This document shows positions 1-6,900 of a stretch of 15,718 nucleotides of DNA, in pieces. The translations under genes and the position numbers were made by a program. The DNA comes from Gammaproteobacteria bacterium (GTDB lineage Bacteria; Pseudomonadota; Gammaproteobacteria; HTCC5015): assembly GCA_028284675.1 (NCBI GenBank), contig JANQRI010000035.1, positions 1 to 15,718 of the forward strand. Reading direction: 5' to 3'. The notes beneath the pieces were generated by a model. That model was not told where the DNA came from and did no database searches. It was given only the letters and a program-made list of their open reading frames with translations. The number at the start of each line of letters is the position of its first letter. Positions within the stretch are counted from its first letter, which is position 1.

Positions 1-100
1 CCTGATTGGACCGATCGCGATGGAAGACGGATTACGTTTTGCGATACGCGAAGGTGGTCGCACGGTGGGTGCCGGCGTCGTTACCAAAATTATTGAATAG
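1..100 (+). CDS. tuf: Elongation factor Tu, C-terminal end (5' truncated by window)
   Basis: The reading frame starting at base 2 encodes the last 32 residues of EF-Tu and stops with TAG at 98-100. It contains the family's domain 3 C-terminus, with PIAMEDGLRFAIREGG followed by RTVGAGVVTKIIE, nearly identical to the E. coli end. EF-Tu is the GTPase that delivers aminoacyl-tRNA to the ribosome. Only the tail is visible, so nothing can be said about its start or promoter. A second tuf begins at 15620, so this would be the copy called tufB in E. coli-style naming. The visible codons include GGA, TTA and ATA, which are not the choices expected of a strongly codon-optimised tuf gene. Confidence 0.97.
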   Translation, partial: LIGPIAMEDGLRFAIREGGRTVGAGVVTKIIE

Positions 101-188
101 GTTGTTAACCAATGGGCCGGCAGATAAGACGGCCAAATGCAGACAATAGACAGTTAAGTGTTGGAAAGCCCAGCTAAAAACAAGTGTT

Positions 189-264
189 AGGGCAGTAGCT
201 CAATTGGTAGAGCAGCGGTCTCCAAAACCGCAGGTTGGGGGTTCGAGTCCCTCCTGCCCTGCCA
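189..264 (+). tRNA. trpT: tRNA-Trp (anticodon CCA), CCA end encoded
   Basis: This is a 76-nt tRNA cloverleaf. The acceptor stem pairs AGGGCAG (189-195) with CTGCCCT (254-260), the discriminator base is G261, and the 3' CCA (262-264) is encoded in the DNA. The anticodon stem pairs GCGGT with ACCGC around the loop CTCCAAA, placing anticodon CCA at 222-224, which reads UGG (Trp). The T loop carries the usual TTCGAGT. It lies between tuf and secE, the position common in gammaproteobacteria, with no terminator on either side, so it is probably cut out of a tuf-trpT-secE-nusG transcript. I found no convincing promoter of its own in 101-188. Confidence 0.97.
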
Positions 265-304
265 AACAATAAGCTGACAACACACACAGAAAACAGATAG
301 ATTG

Positions 305-676
305 ATGACAGCAGCAGAAACAACAAAATCACGATTTGACAGTATGAAGCTCGGTTTGGGAGCGCTGCTGATATTGGCTGGTATGGGCGCTTTTTATTAC
401 TATGCCGATGAGCTTATTCTGCTTTACAGAGTGCTTATATTGCTTGGGGCTGTTGTGCTTTCGGCAGTCATCTTCTATCAGACCGCAGCCGGTAAATCGA
501 TCTGGGTTTACTTACAGGATGCTCGTACGGAGTTACGCAAAGTGGTATGGCCGACTCGTGCTGAGACATTGCAGACTACCCTGCTTGTGTCTGTAGTGGT
601 TATCATTGCCGGTTTTGGATTATGGGGTCTGGACCTGTTGTTTGGGTGGATGGTTAGAGGCCTGTTGTCATTGTGA
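305..676 (+). CDS. secE: Preprotein translocase subunit SecE
   Basis: SecE is the small essential subunit of the SecYEG channel in the inner membrane; it clamps the two halves of SecY. The 123-aa product is close to the E. coli length (127 aa) and has the three-helix proteobacterial layout: hydrophobic segments at about residues 15-33, 38-58 and 91-121. Between segments 2 and 3 lies the conserved cytosolic amphipathic helix with ARTELRKVVWPTRAET (about 73-88), the family signature. I chose ATG at 305; an in-frame TTG directly before it at 302 could also start, but adds one residue. The upstream region has no strong Shine-Dalgarno sequence. nusG follows after 30 nt, the usual secE-nusG pair. 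Confidence 0.96.
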   Translation: MTAAETTKSRFDSMKLGLGALLILAGMGAFYYYADELILLYRVLILLGAVVLSAVIFYQTAAGKSIWVYLQDARTELRKVVWPTRAETLQTTLLVSVVVIIAGFGLWGLDLLFGWMVRGLLSL

Positions 677-706
677 TAAGTTATTAATAGAGGCCCGGAA
701 ATCAAG

Positions 707-1240
707 ATGTCAAAACAATGGTATGTCGTTCAGGCATATTCAGGATATGAAAACCATGTTAAGCGTTCTTTGGAAGAGCGCGTAAAACGTCTGGACATGG
801 GTAAGCACTTTGGTGAAATTCTCGTGCCTACCGAAGAGGTAGTTGAAATGCGTGAAGGACAAAAACGCAAAAGCGAGCGCAAGTTTTTCCCGGGTTATGT
901 GCTTGTGAAAATGGAAATGAATGATGAGAGCTGGCACCTTGTAAAGGAAGCGCCCAAAGTTTTGGGTTTCATTGGTGGTTCAAGTGATAAGCCTGCACCG
1001 ATCAGTGAAGATGAGGCGATGGCGATAATGCAGCGGATGCAGGAGGGTGCAGAGAAACCCAAGCCTAAAGTGCTGTTTGAGCCCGGTGAAGTTGTGCGTG
1101 TTATTGAAGGGCCTTTTAATGATTTTAATGGTGTTGTTGAAGAGGTCGATTTCGAAAAAAGCCGGCTTAAAGTTTCGGTGCTCATTTTTGGGCGCTCAAC
1201 ACCGGTTGAGCTGGGTTTTGGTCAGGTCGAAAAAGCCTGA
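707..1240 (+). CDS. nusG: Transcription termination/antitermination protein NusG
   Basis: NusG binds the RNA polymerase clamp across the DNA channel, suppresses pausing, recruits Rho, and links polymerase to ribosomal protein S10. The 177-aa protein (E. coli 181) begins with the NGN domain, with WYVVQAYSGYENHVKRSL at residues 5-22 and the core FFPGYVLVKM. It ends with a KOW domain, where VRVIEGPFNDFNGVVEEVD is the KOW signature and FGRSTPVELGFGQVEKA is the typical tail. ATG at 707 is fixed by this conserved N-terminus; the Shine-Dalgarno sequence is weak. It is 30 nt downstream of secE and presumably cotranscribed. A 145-nt structured spacer separates it from rplK. Nothing unusual is visible in the protein. 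Confidence 0.97.
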   Translation: MSKQWYVVQAYSGYENHVKRSLEERVKRLDMGKHFGEILVPTEEVVEMREGQKRKSERKFFPGYVLVKMEMNDESWHLVKEAPKVLGFIGGSSDKPAPISEDEAMAIMQRMQEGAEKPKPKVLFEPGEVVRVIEGPFNDFNGVVEEVDFEKSRLKVSVLIFGRSTPVELGFGQVEKA

Positions 1241-1385
1241 TTGTGCCGGTGCTGTATTGTTTTAGAGGATTTTGAGTTTTATCCGGTTTTTTTAGTGAGA
1301 TGTAAACACTGCGCCGGTTTTATCCGGCATGACATTAACAGGGGAGAACGGTTTATGCCGTTCGTTTGCACCCACAGAGGTAAAA
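1241..1385 (+). promoter_or_regulatory. rplKA leader/spacer with two tandem hairpins, candidate L1 operator
   Basis: This 145-nt spacer lies between nusG and rplK. Two small hairpins are visible: GCCGG (1313-1317) with CCGGC (1324-1328), and GAACGG (1346-1351) with CCGTTC (1358-1363), each with a 6-nt loop. GGG at 1341-1343 can also pair with CCC at 1371-1373, enclosing the second hairpin across an uneven internal loop (2 nt against 7 nt) just before the Shine-Dalgarno AGAGG (1376-1380). It is established that L1 represses the L11-L1 mRNA in E. coli by binding a leader structure that resembles its 23S rRNA site. That this structure is the L1 target here is inference. An 11-nt direct repeat (GTTTTATCCGG at 1276-1286 and 1317-1327) is also present. 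I see no good promoter. Confidence 0.45.
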
Positions 1386-1820
1386 ATGGCAAAGAAAATT
1401 GAGGCATATATCAAGCTGCAGGTGCCTGCCGGCAGTGCAAATCCAAGCCCGCCTGTCGGACCTGCGTTGGGTCAGCATGGCGTAAATATTATGGAGTTTT
1501 GTAAAGCGTTTAACGCGCAAACGCAGAACCTTGAACAAGGGCTGCCAATTCCAGTTGTAATCACTGTATATAATGACAGAAGCTTTACTTTTATTACCAA
1601 AACACCTCCGGCGTCAGTATTACTGAAAAAGGCGGCGGGTTTGGCCAAAGGAAGTGATCGGCCCAATACAAACAAAGTGGGCAAAGTGACACGCGACCAG
1701 CTCGAGGAAATAGCCAAAACAAAAGAGCCTGACTTAACCGCTGCTGACATTGATGCGGCAGTGCGTACGATTGCAGGTAGTGCGCGTAGTATGGGGCTGG
1801 AAGTTGAGGGGGTTGAGTAA
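1386..1820 (+). CDS. rplK: 50S ribosomal protein L11
   Basis: L11 sits at the base of the ribosomal stalk in the GTPase-associated centre, binds 23S rRNA near position 1070, and is needed for RelA activation. The 144-aa protein (E. coli 142) shows the N-terminal domain with the proline-rich VPAGSANPSPPVGPALGQ (about residues 13-30) and GVNIMEFCKAFNAQT, and the RNA-binding C-terminal domain ending in IAGSARSMGLEVEG. The open frame extends 19 codons upstream, but those residues have no family match; ATG at 1386 follows AGAGG (1376-1380) and gives the conserved MAKKIEAYIKLQ start. The stop codon touches the rplA start codon, so L11 and L1 are almost certainly translationally coupled. Confidence 0.98.
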   Translation: MAKKIEAYIKLQVPAGSANPSPPVGPALGQHGVNIMEFCKAFNAQTQNLEQGLPIPVVITVYNDRSFTFITKTPPASVLLKKAAGLAKGSDRPNTNKVGKVTRDQLEEIAKTKEPDLTAADIDAAVRTIAGSARSMGLEVEGVE

Positions 1821-2510
1821 ATGGCAAAGCTCAGTAAGCGGTTTAAAGCGATCAGTGAAAAAGTTGAGCCTGGCAAAGTTTTTGCATTGGAAGAAGCTTT
1901 ACAGACCTTAAAAGACTGTTCAAGTGTGAAATTTAAAGAGTCAGTCGATGTATCAGTGAATCTTGGCGTTGATCCAAGAAAATCAGATCAGGTGGTGCGC
2001 GGTTCAACTGTGCTTCCGAATGGTACGGGTAAAACAGTACGTGTTGCGGTTTTTGCTCAGGAAGACAAAGCCGAGGCGGCTAAGCAGGCCGGGGCCGATG
2101 TGGTCGGAATGGATGATCTGGCTGAGCAAATAAAAGGCGGGGATTTGAGCTTTGATGTGGTGATTGCCGCTCCCGATGCGATGGCTGTGGTCGGTCGCTT
2201 GGGTCAGATTCTGGGGCCGCGCGGACTGATGCCGAACCCCAAAGTTGGAACGGTTAGCCCGGATGTGGCGACCGCGGTTAAAAATGCCAAAGCGGGTCAG
2301 GTGCGTTATCGCACAGATAAGGCCGGCATTATTCATTGCACGATAGGGAAATTGGACTTTGAAGTCAGCGCATTACGTGAAAACCTTCAGGCGCTGATTG
2401 GTGATTTGGAAAAAGCCAAACCGGCTTCAGCCAAAGGTATTTATATGAAAAAAGTCAGCCTGTCCTCTACGATGGGGCCAGGCCTTCAGGTCGATCGCGC
2501 ATCGATTTGA
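1821..2510 (+). CDS. rplA: 50S ribosomal protein L1
   Basis: L1 forms the mobile stalk on the E-site side of the large subunit, helps release deacylated tRNA, and is the translational repressor of its own operon in E. coli. The 229-aa protein (E. coli 234) begins MAKLSKRFKAISEKV and contains the domain I/II sequences expected of the family, including VNLGVDPRKSDQVVRGSTVLP, and in the middle GRLGQILGPRGLMPNPKVGTV (about residues 125-145). It ends with SSTMGPGLQVDRASI. ATG at 1821 directly follows the rplK stop at 1818-1820 with zero spacing. The G-rich stretch GAGGGGGTTGAG inside the rplK end provides a possible ribosome-binding site. No anomalies are visible. Confidence 0.98.
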   Translation: MAKLSKRFKAISEKVEPGKVFALEEALQTLKDCSSVKFKESVDVSVNLGVDPRKSDQVVRGSTVLPNGTGKTVRVAVFAQEDKAEAAKQAGADVVGMDDLAEQIKGGDLSFDVVIAAPDAMAVVGRLGQILGPRGLMPNPKVGTVSPDVATAVKNAKAGQVRYRTDKAGIIHCTIGKLDFEVSALRENLQALIGDLEKAKPASAKGIYMKKVSLSSTMGPGLQVDRASI

Positions 2511-2583
2511 TTTTTGTACGGATTTTTGGGTAGTGATACTCAAAATGGGCGCGGTACTTTGTAAAAAGTATTTCGTCAGAGAC

Positions 2584-2632
2584 CGTGAGTATAAAGGCTG
2601 TGCCTTTATTTAATGCAGTTTATGCGCTCACG
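2584..2632 (+). other. Two-tier hairpin in rplJ leader
   Basis: The outer stem pairs CGTGAG (2584-2589) with CTCACG (2627-2632). Inside it is a perfect 8-bp stem, ATAAAGGC (2591-2598) with GCCTTTAT (2602-2609), closed by the triloop TGT and followed by TTTAAT-like sequence. The inner hairpin alone resembles a weak intrinsic terminator, but the T-tract is interrupted. As part of a leader it could be an arm of the L10 regulatory RNA or an attenuator. The pairing is read directly; the function is inference. Confidence 0.5.
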
Positions 2633-2667
2633 CAGATGGTTGCCCGTCGATTGTTTTTTTAGATAGG

Positions 2668-2703
2668 CCACCGTGTAGTGCTTCGAAATCGCTGTAATGG
2701 TGG
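2668..2703 (+). other. Stem-loop in rplJ leader
   Basis: CCACC (2668-2672) pairs with GGTGG (2699-2703) and can extend by a G-T and a T-A pair. An inner 4-bp stem AGTG (2677-2680) with CGCT (2690-2693) follows after unpaired bases. The internal loop between the two stems is of the kind that could hold a bent element, as in known L10 sites, but that is inference. A second GGTGG at 2729-2733 offers a competing partner for CCACC. Confidence 0.4.
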
Positions 2704-2760
2704 GTTTCGGGGTTCATCATAAACTTCAGGTGGAGGTCCGGTATTAAAAGGGCTCACCGA

Positions 2761-2779
2761 TGTTTTTGGAGAGAAATAT
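2761..2779 (+). repeat. Ribosome-binding block of rplJ, shared with rpoB
   Basis: This 19-nt block includes GGAGAG at 2768-2773 and the first two bases of the rplJ start codon. It matches 3936-3954 before rpoB at 18 of 19 positions; the single difference is T2764 against A3939. It holds the Shine-Dalgarno sequence that fixes the rplJ start at 2778. Confidence 0.8.
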
Positions 2780-3302
2780 GGCTCTAAACTTAGAGCAAAA
2801 GAAAGCGGTAGTTGCTGAAGTTGCTGAAATGGTCGGTACCGCTCATTCTGCCGTTGCGGCCGAATATCAAGGCCTGAGCGTTGCTGATATGACCGATTTA
2901 CGGAAAAAAGCACGCGACAGTGAGGTTTATCTTCGGGTTATTAAAAACTCGTTGGCAAAGCGCGCTGTTCAAGGTACTGAGTTCGAGTGCATGACAGAAG
3001 GTATGTCTGGTCCGTTGTTGTATGCGTTTTCGCAGAATGACCCCGGCTCGGCTGCCAGAGTGATCCGTGATTTCAGTAAAGAAAATGACCAGCTGGTAGT
3101 TAAGCTAGTTGCTTTAGGCGGGCGCCTTTTTGAGGCATCCGAGCTGAAACGTGTAGCAGATCTGCCGACTCGTGATGAGGCGATTAGCCAGTTAATGGCG
3201 GTAATGAAAGCACCGTTGGACAAGTTTGCACGTACCTTGAATGAGGTGCCCGGTAAACTTGTACGTACACTGGCTGCTGTAAAAGACAGCAAACCTGCTT
3301 GA
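2778..3302 (+). CDS. rplJ: 50S ribosomal protein L10
   Basis: L10 anchors the L7/L12 dimers to the ribosome at the base of the stalk through its N-terminal rRNA-binding domain and a long C-terminal helix. The 174-aa protein is slightly longer than E. coli L10 (165). It begins MALNLEQKKAVVAEVAEMV, with the family sequences AEYQGLSVADMTDLRKKAR (about residues 35-53), RVIKNSLAKRAV, and the C-terminal helix APLDKFARTLNEVPGKLVRTLAAV. The frame is open for six codons upstream to an ATG at 2760, but the Shine-Dalgarno GGAG (2768-2771) and family alignment support 2778. rplL follows after 36 nt. Expression is likely controlled through the structured leader at 2511-2777. Confidence 0.97.
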   Translation: MALNLEQKKAVVAEVAEMVGTAHSAVAAEYQGLSVADMTDLRKKARDSEVYLRVIKNSLAKRAVQGTEFECMTEGMSGPLLYAFSQNDPGSAARVIRDFSKENDQLVVKLVALGGRLFEASELKRVADLPTRDEAISQLMAVMKAPLDKFARTLNEVPGKLVRTLAAVKDSKPA

Positions 3303-3338
3303 TTTTGCATTAGATAAAAACGCTAGGAGAATTTGAAG

Positions 3339-3722
3339 ATGGCTGTATCTAAAGAAGATATTTTGGAAACTATTTCGAATATGAGTGTAATGGAAATAGT
3401 GGACCTGATTTCTGCTATGGAAGAGAAATTTGGCGTGTCCGCGGCGGCGGCTGTGGCTGCGGTTCCTGCCGGTGGTGCCGGTGGCGGTGAAGCTGCTGCG
3501 CAGGAAGAGAAAACCGAATTTGATGTCGTGATGAGCAGTTTCGGGGACAATAAAGTTTCGGTTATTAAAGTAGTGCGTGCTCTTACCGGGCTCGGACTTA
3601 AGGAAGCAAAAGAGTTGGTGGAAGGAGCTCCTTCAACAGTCAAAGAAGGAGTCGGCAAAGACGAAGCCGAGGAAGTGAAAAAGCAGCTTGAAGAAGCTGG
3701 TGCCAAGGCTGAAGTTAAGTAA
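3339..3722 (+). CDS. rplL: 50S ribosomal protein L7/L12
   Basis: L7/L12 is the multicopy stalk protein that recruits and activates translational GTPases such as EF-Tu and EF-G, both encoded in this window. The 127-aa acidic protein (E. coli 121) has an N-terminal dimerisation helix pair (about residues 1-32), an Ala/Gly-rich flexible hinge (about 33-55, with AAAAVAAVPAGGAGGGEAAA), and the globular C-terminal domain (about 58-127) with VIKVVRALTGLGLKEAKELVE, the factor-binding surface. The start at 3339 follows a good Shine-Dalgarno AGGAG (3325-3329). An in-frame TTG at 3333 is rejected as start because the family begins close to this Met. It should be translated in excess of rplJ; the stronger ribosome-binding site agrees with that. 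Confidence 0.98.
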   Translation: MAVSKEDILETISNMSVMEIVDLISAMEEKFGVSAAAAVAAVPAGGAGGGEAAAQEEKTEFDVVMSSFGDNKVSVIKVVRALTGLGLKEAKELVEGAPSTVKEGVGKDEAEEVKKQLEEAGAKAEVK

Positions 3723-3788
3723 AACGAGGTTAAGGCTTATACTTTTGCGAATCGGTTTATCGAAATACGCTCGACAACTTTATGGCTG

Positions 3789-3818
3789 GCCGCGATTCAC
3801 CAATGGGTGAACCGCGGC
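3789..3818 (+). terminator. Strong 12-bp hairpin between rplL and rpoB (attenuator or RNase III site)
   Basis: GCCGCG (3789-3794) pairs with CGCGGC (3813-3818), and TTCACC (3796-3801) pairs with GGTGAA (3806-3811). One A-C mismatch separates the two tiers and the loop is AATG. There is no T-run after it, so it is not a classic intrinsic terminator. In E. coli the rplL-rpoB spacer carries both a partial terminator and an RNase III processing hairpin that lower rpoBC relative to ribosomal proteins. Position and shape here suggest the same role, which is inference. The rest of 3723-3956 shows only a minor hairpin, CGGT (3852-3855) with ACCG (3861-3864), and no clear promoter. Confidence 0.6.
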
Positions 3819-3935
3819 TCGCCTCTGTGCGTGTGCACTCAAACTGTTTGGCGGTGAATAACCGGTTGGTAAATAGACAAACTATTTTAGTTATTGTGCT
3901 CGATATGGGTGGTTTTAACAGCCTTTAGTCAGGCT

Positions 3936-3954
3936 TGTATTTGGAGAGAAATAT
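3936..3954 (+). repeat. Ribosome-binding block of rpoB, shared with rplJ
   Basis: This 19-nt block contains the rpoB Shine-Dalgarno sequence GGAGAG (3943-3948) and ends just before the start codon at 3957. It differs from 2761-2779 before rplJ at one base. In rpoB two extra bases (an additional AT in the ATATATATG run) separate the block from the start codon. Confidence 0.8.
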
Positions 3955-3956
3955 AT

Positions 3957-6900
3957 ATGGCTTATTCGTTTACAGAGAAAAAGCGTATCCGTAAAGATTT
4001 TGGCAAACGTCCGACAATTTTGGAAGTTCCGTATCTGCTGTCCACCCAGCTCGATTCATACAGAGAGTTTTTACAAGTTGATCGGCCGTTAGAGCAGCGT
4101 AAAGATATTGGTTTGCACGGTGCATTCAAAACGGTTTTTCCCGTCGTTAGTTATTCCGGTCATGTGCACCTTGAGTATGTGGATTATCGCCTGGGTGAAC
4201 CGACATTTGATGTACGGGAATGTAAGATTCGTGGGCTGACATATGCTGCGCCACTGCGTGTGCTGGTTCGACTTGTGGTTTATGAAAAAGAATCAGTCGG
4301 CAAATCCAATACGATTAAAGAAATCAAAGAGCAGGAAGTCTATATGGGCGAACTGCCGCTGATGACAGCGACCGGTACATTTATCATAAATGGTACTGAG
4401 CGTGTTATTGTTTCCCAGCTGCACCGTTCACCCGGCGTGTTTTTTGATCATGACAAAGGCAAAACACACTCTTCAGGTAAATTGCTTTTTTCAGCCCGTG
4501 TTATTCCATACCGCGGTTCGTGGTTGGATTTTGAGTTTGACGCGAAAGACTGCCTGTTTATGCGTATTGACCGCCGGAGAAAACTGCCGGCAACAATTTT
4601 GCTGCGTGCGCTGGCTTATGAAACAGAAGAAATTCTGGCGATGTTTTTTGAGACGTACAGCGTCAGTTTGAAAAAAGAGCAGTTTGAAATCGATTTATTA
4701 CCTGAGCGCTTACGTGGCGAAATTGCTGCATTTGATATCAGCGTCAAGGACAAAATCGTTGTTGAGAAAAATCGCCGTATTACAATGCGTCATATCAAGC
4801 AGCTTGAAAAAGCCGGCCTTAAAAAGCTTCTGGTGCCGGATGAATATCTGATTGGTAAGCGTTTGGCGCATAGTGTGGTCAATGAGGAAACCGGTGAAAT
4901 TTTATTGGAAGCCAATAAAGAGATCACTGAAGAAGTGCTCGAATTGCTGCGCAAGATTGAGATAAAAGAGTTCAAGCTGATCTATACCAATGATCTTGAT
5001 CAAGGGCCTTACATCAGCGATACACTGGATATTGATTCCACGACAAATGAGCTTGAGGCGCAAGTTGAGATTTACCGGATGATGCGCCCTGGTGAACCAC
5101 CAACCAAGGAAGCTGCGCAAAACCTGTTTCATAATTTGTTCTTTTCTGAAGACCGTTACGATTTGTCTCCGGTCGGCCGAATGAAGTTTAACCGTCGTTT
5201 GGGCCGCAAAGATATTACCGGGTCAAATGTGCTCTCAAAAGAAGATATTCTTGATGTGATCCATGAGATTATTAACATCCGTAATGGTAAAGGTACGGTG
5301 GATGATATTGATCACCTGGGCAACCGCAGAGTGCGCAGTGTCGGTGAAATGGCAGAAAACGTTTTTCGCGTCGGTTTAGTGAGAGTTGATCGTGCGGTTA
5401 AGGAGCGTTTGTCATTGGTCGAAAGTGAAGGCCCGATGCCGCAAGACCTTATTAATGCAAAGCCAGTCGCCGCAGCTATTAAAGAGTTTTTCGGTTCAAG
5501 CCAGCTTTCACAATTTATGGATCAAAACAATCCACTGTCAGAAGTGACCCATAAAAGGCGGGTTTCAGCCCTTGGGCCTGGTGGCTTGACGCGCGAACGA
5601 GCCGGTTTTGAAGTGCGTGATGTGCACCCGACACATTACGGCCGTGTTTGCCCGATTGAAACCCCTGAGGGCCCGAACATTGGTTTGATTAATTCACTCG
5701 CGGTATATGCAAGAACCAACGAATATGGGTTTCTGGAAACACCCTACCGTAAAGTTGTTGACGGTGTTGTGAGCAATGAAATCGAGTACCTGTCAGCGAT
5801 TGAAGAGGGTAACTATGTTATTGCCCAGGCGAATGCGAATCTGGATGAAAAAAATCGCTTCGTGGATGAGCTGGTTTCGTGCCGCCATCAAAGCGAATTT
5901 ACAATGTCCAGGCCCGATAAAGTGCAGTTTTTGGATGTATCTCCCAAGCAAATTGTATCGGTTGCGGCATCTTTAATTCCGTTTCTTGAGCATGATGACG
6001 CTAACCGGGCATTGATGGGTTCAAACATGCAACGCCAGGCAGTGCCGACATTGCGTTCACAAAAACCGCTGGTCGGTACGGGTATTGAGCGTACAGTTGC
6101 CGCCGATTCCGGTGCAACCGTGGTTGCCAGACGCGGTGGTACGGTTGAGTCAGTTGACGCAGCACGCGTGGTGGTCCGGGTGAACGATGACGAAACGGAT
6201 CGTACTGATGTGGGTGTTGATATATATAACCTGACTAAGTATACGCGCTCCAATCAAAATACCTGTATTAACCAAAAGCCTCTGGTGAATCCGGATGATC
6301 AAATAGTGCGTGGTGATGTATTGGCGGACGGCCCTTCCACTGATATGGGAGAGCTTGCGCTGGGGCAAAACATGCTGGTTGCCTTTATGCCCTGGAACGG
6401 CTACAACTTTGAGGATTCTATTCTGATCTCAGAGCGGGTTGTGCAGGAAGACCGCTATACCACTATTCATATTGAAGAGCTAACGTGTGTCGCCAGGGAT
6501 ACCAAGTTGGGTCCGGAAGAAGTGACGGCCGATATACCCAATGTTAGCGAAGCACTGCTCTCCAAACTTGATGAGTCCGGAATCGTGTATGTGGGTGCTG
6601 AAGTCAGGCCCAACGATATTTTAGTGGGTAAGGTGACTCCTAAAGGTGAGACACAGCTTACGCCGGAGGAAAAACTGTTAAGGGCCATATTTGGTGAAAA
6701 GGCTTCGGATGTTAAAGATACTTCTTTGCGTATGCCGCCGGGTATGGATGGAACGGTTATTGATGTGCGTGTGTTTACACGTGATGGCGTCGATAAAGAT
6801 GCCCGTGCATTAAAAATAGAGGAAACCGAACTTGAGTTGATCAAAAAGGATTTGGGTGACCAGTTCCGCATTATCGAGGCTGACATTTATGCACGTGCTG

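Larger units (their letters stand above)
2511..2777 (+). promoter_or_regulatory. rplJL leader region, probable L10-L7/L12 autoregulatory RNA
   Basis: This 267-nt region has no gene. It is rich in inverted repeats: a two-tier hairpin at 2584-2632, a T7 run at 2654-2660, a second stem at 2668-2703, and a repeated GGTGG at 2699-2703 and 2729-2733. It is established that the L10-(L7/L12) complex represses rplJ by binding a long structured leader in E. coli and many other bacteria (Rfam L10_leader family). The position, length and structure here fit that, but I cannot confirm the family's kink-turn consensus by eye. The Shine-Dalgarno sequence of rplJ (GGAGAG, 2768-2773) lies at its 3' end. I found no convincing promoter inside it. 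Confidence 0.6.

Noticed and set aside
115..134. Small inverted repeat GGCCG/CGGCC after the first tuf
   Set aside because: Only 5 bp with a 10-nt loop and no T-run, so it is not a convincing terminator before tRNA-Trp.
102..180. Possible promoter for tRNA-Trp (TTGTTA near 102, or TAGACA at 147)
   Set aside because: No -10 box of acceptable quality lies at 16-18 nt from either; read-through from tuf explains expression.
1257..1285. Possible rplK promoter TTGTTT with TATCCG
   Set aside because: Spacing is 17 nt, but each box matches consensus at only 3 of 6 positions.
1329..1385. N-terminal extension of L11 by 19 codons
   Set aside because: It would place the hairpin leader in coding sequence and has no family match; AGAGG supports 1386.
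2514..2540. Possible rplJ promoter TTGTAC with GATACT
   Set aside because: The spacer is 15 nt and the -35 box matches 3 of 6; too weak to list.
3894..3956. N-terminal extension of RpoB by 21 codons
   Set aside because: The extension does not resemble the family, and a good Shine-Dalgarno sits just before ATG 3957.
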